A stretch of DNA of 64,000 nucleotides from Symbiodinium kawagutii (lineage: Eukaryota > Sar > Dinophyceae > Suessiales > Symbiodiniaceae). The notes under the pieces are model-generated. The model was not told where the DNA came from. It made no database searches and saw only the letters and a program-made list of their open reading frames with translations. The number at the start of each line of letters is the position of its first letter. Within the stretch, counting starts at the first letter, position 1. The stretch spans positions 363,133 through 427,132 of the forward strand of contig VSDK01018732.1 in assembly GCA_009767595.1 (NCBI GenBank), read 5' to 3'. The position numbers and the translations under genes are program-made. Positions 63,331 to 64,000 of the stretch are shown here, piece by piece.

Positions 63331-63423
63331 TAATGTTGGTTTCTGATGACTTGTATCTACCTGTTGGTTTCATCTATTTTCATTACTTTAGGGGGGGTTA
63401 CACTAATCAGAAACCAACATTAA
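63331..63423. repeat. Miniature inverted-repeat element family F
   Basis: TAATGTTGGTTTCTGAT ... AATCAGAAACCAACATTA; the reverse complement closely matches 27449-27544. Confidence 0.82.
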
Positions 63424-64000
63424 CAAGAAAGACAGGCATGTGCCAAGCAACTGGTTTGGCCATGTTGGTTCCTGGTCGAACTTCCAATAGTAAACACAGT
63501 TTCACTACCGACCAGATATAGTGATATAGTAGTTTCACAGAGCAGTTTAACTATGGTTAACATGTTAACATGGTACTGAAACTATGGCTGACCACATGGT
63601 TATGGGAGTAAAACTATAACGGTTCACCAACCAGTGGTCACCTGATTCACAACTACTATGTTGAACTATCTAATTAAACTAGAATGACTAATAGTCATCT
63701 AGATACTGTGGTTGACCACTGAAATGACTAATTGCAAACTAGATATCATGGTTGACCACTATAAGTACCAGTTATTGTGGTACCACTGCACATGAAGGTT
63801 AGCGAGTTGTTTTGATTTACTGCACTAATTAAATGATTTTCAGTTGCAACGCTTAAGGACAAAAATCACCAATGTTTGAGCAATCATGTTTTAAGCATTG
63901 CGGTAAACCATTCTCATGACAGGGGGATTAACAAAATAATATGGTTCACCTTGCTAATTGCAGTTCACCACTTCAATGACTAATGGTTCACCAGTTGTCA
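63424..64000. other. Unresolved non-coding sequence
   Basis: Many short 'ctaatggttcacca' and 'aaactatggttgaccac' motifs recur, suggesting decayed miniature repeats. No frame of interest. Confidence 0.4.

Noticed and set aside
1..64000. rRNA, snRNA or bacterial-type operons, ribosome binding sites and terminators
   Set aside because: None could be recognised; the architecture is eukaryotic.

Overview
This window looks like nuclear DNA of a dinoflagellate, probably Symbiodiniaceae-like. That call is inference from several points: bacterial gene organisation is absent; candidate coding segments are short (38-355 bp) and bounded by GT-AG, and sometimes GC-AG, splice signals; small inverted-repeat elements are abundant; and the one intact mobile element is a Ty1/copia-type retrotransposon carrying a cytosine-methyltransferase-like domain, a combination reported in Symbiodiniaceae. 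Two assembly gaps are present (30115-30425 and 54758-54767).

Layout. 1-4.6 kb is mostly non-coding with candidate minus-strand exons at 3.1-4.6 kb. 5002-13206 is a complete LTR retrotransposon on the minus strand: identical 127-bp TG...CA repeats, a 4-bp target duplication, a tRNA primer site, gag-protease, a methyltransferase-like domain plus integrase, and RT-RNase H. Its frame is broken at several places. 13.2-27.7 kb carries minus-strand exon candidates, including a cysteine-rich receptor-type exon at 16.4 kb, among many miniature elements. 27.8-31.3 kb is a large tandem satellite with 76- and 80-bp units. 33.7-40.2 kb holds the best supported host gene, a minus-strand chain of small phase-compatible exons for a solute-binding-protein-like product. 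40.4-40.9 kb is a pentanucleotide array. 49.5-51.3 kb has pyrimidine-rich and A-rich/T-rich tandem repeats, followed by a decayed copia RT fragment at 51.8 kb. 58.2-62.5 kb holds a second chain of minus-strand exons for a membrane protein.

The most interesting signals are (1) the methyltransferase-like domain in the retrotransposon and its stop codon supplied by the 3' LTR; (2) at least six miniature inverted-repeat families (named A-G here for convenience), three of which carry mirror-image GT and AG dinucleotides in their inverted ends, so either orientation offers a donor and an acceptor (introner-like), some with 15-25 bp flanking duplications; and (3) a shared terminal module on three satellite blocks. 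Exon calls come from reading frames, splice signals and phase alone. No search was run and none has transcript support. The strand of several is uncertain.
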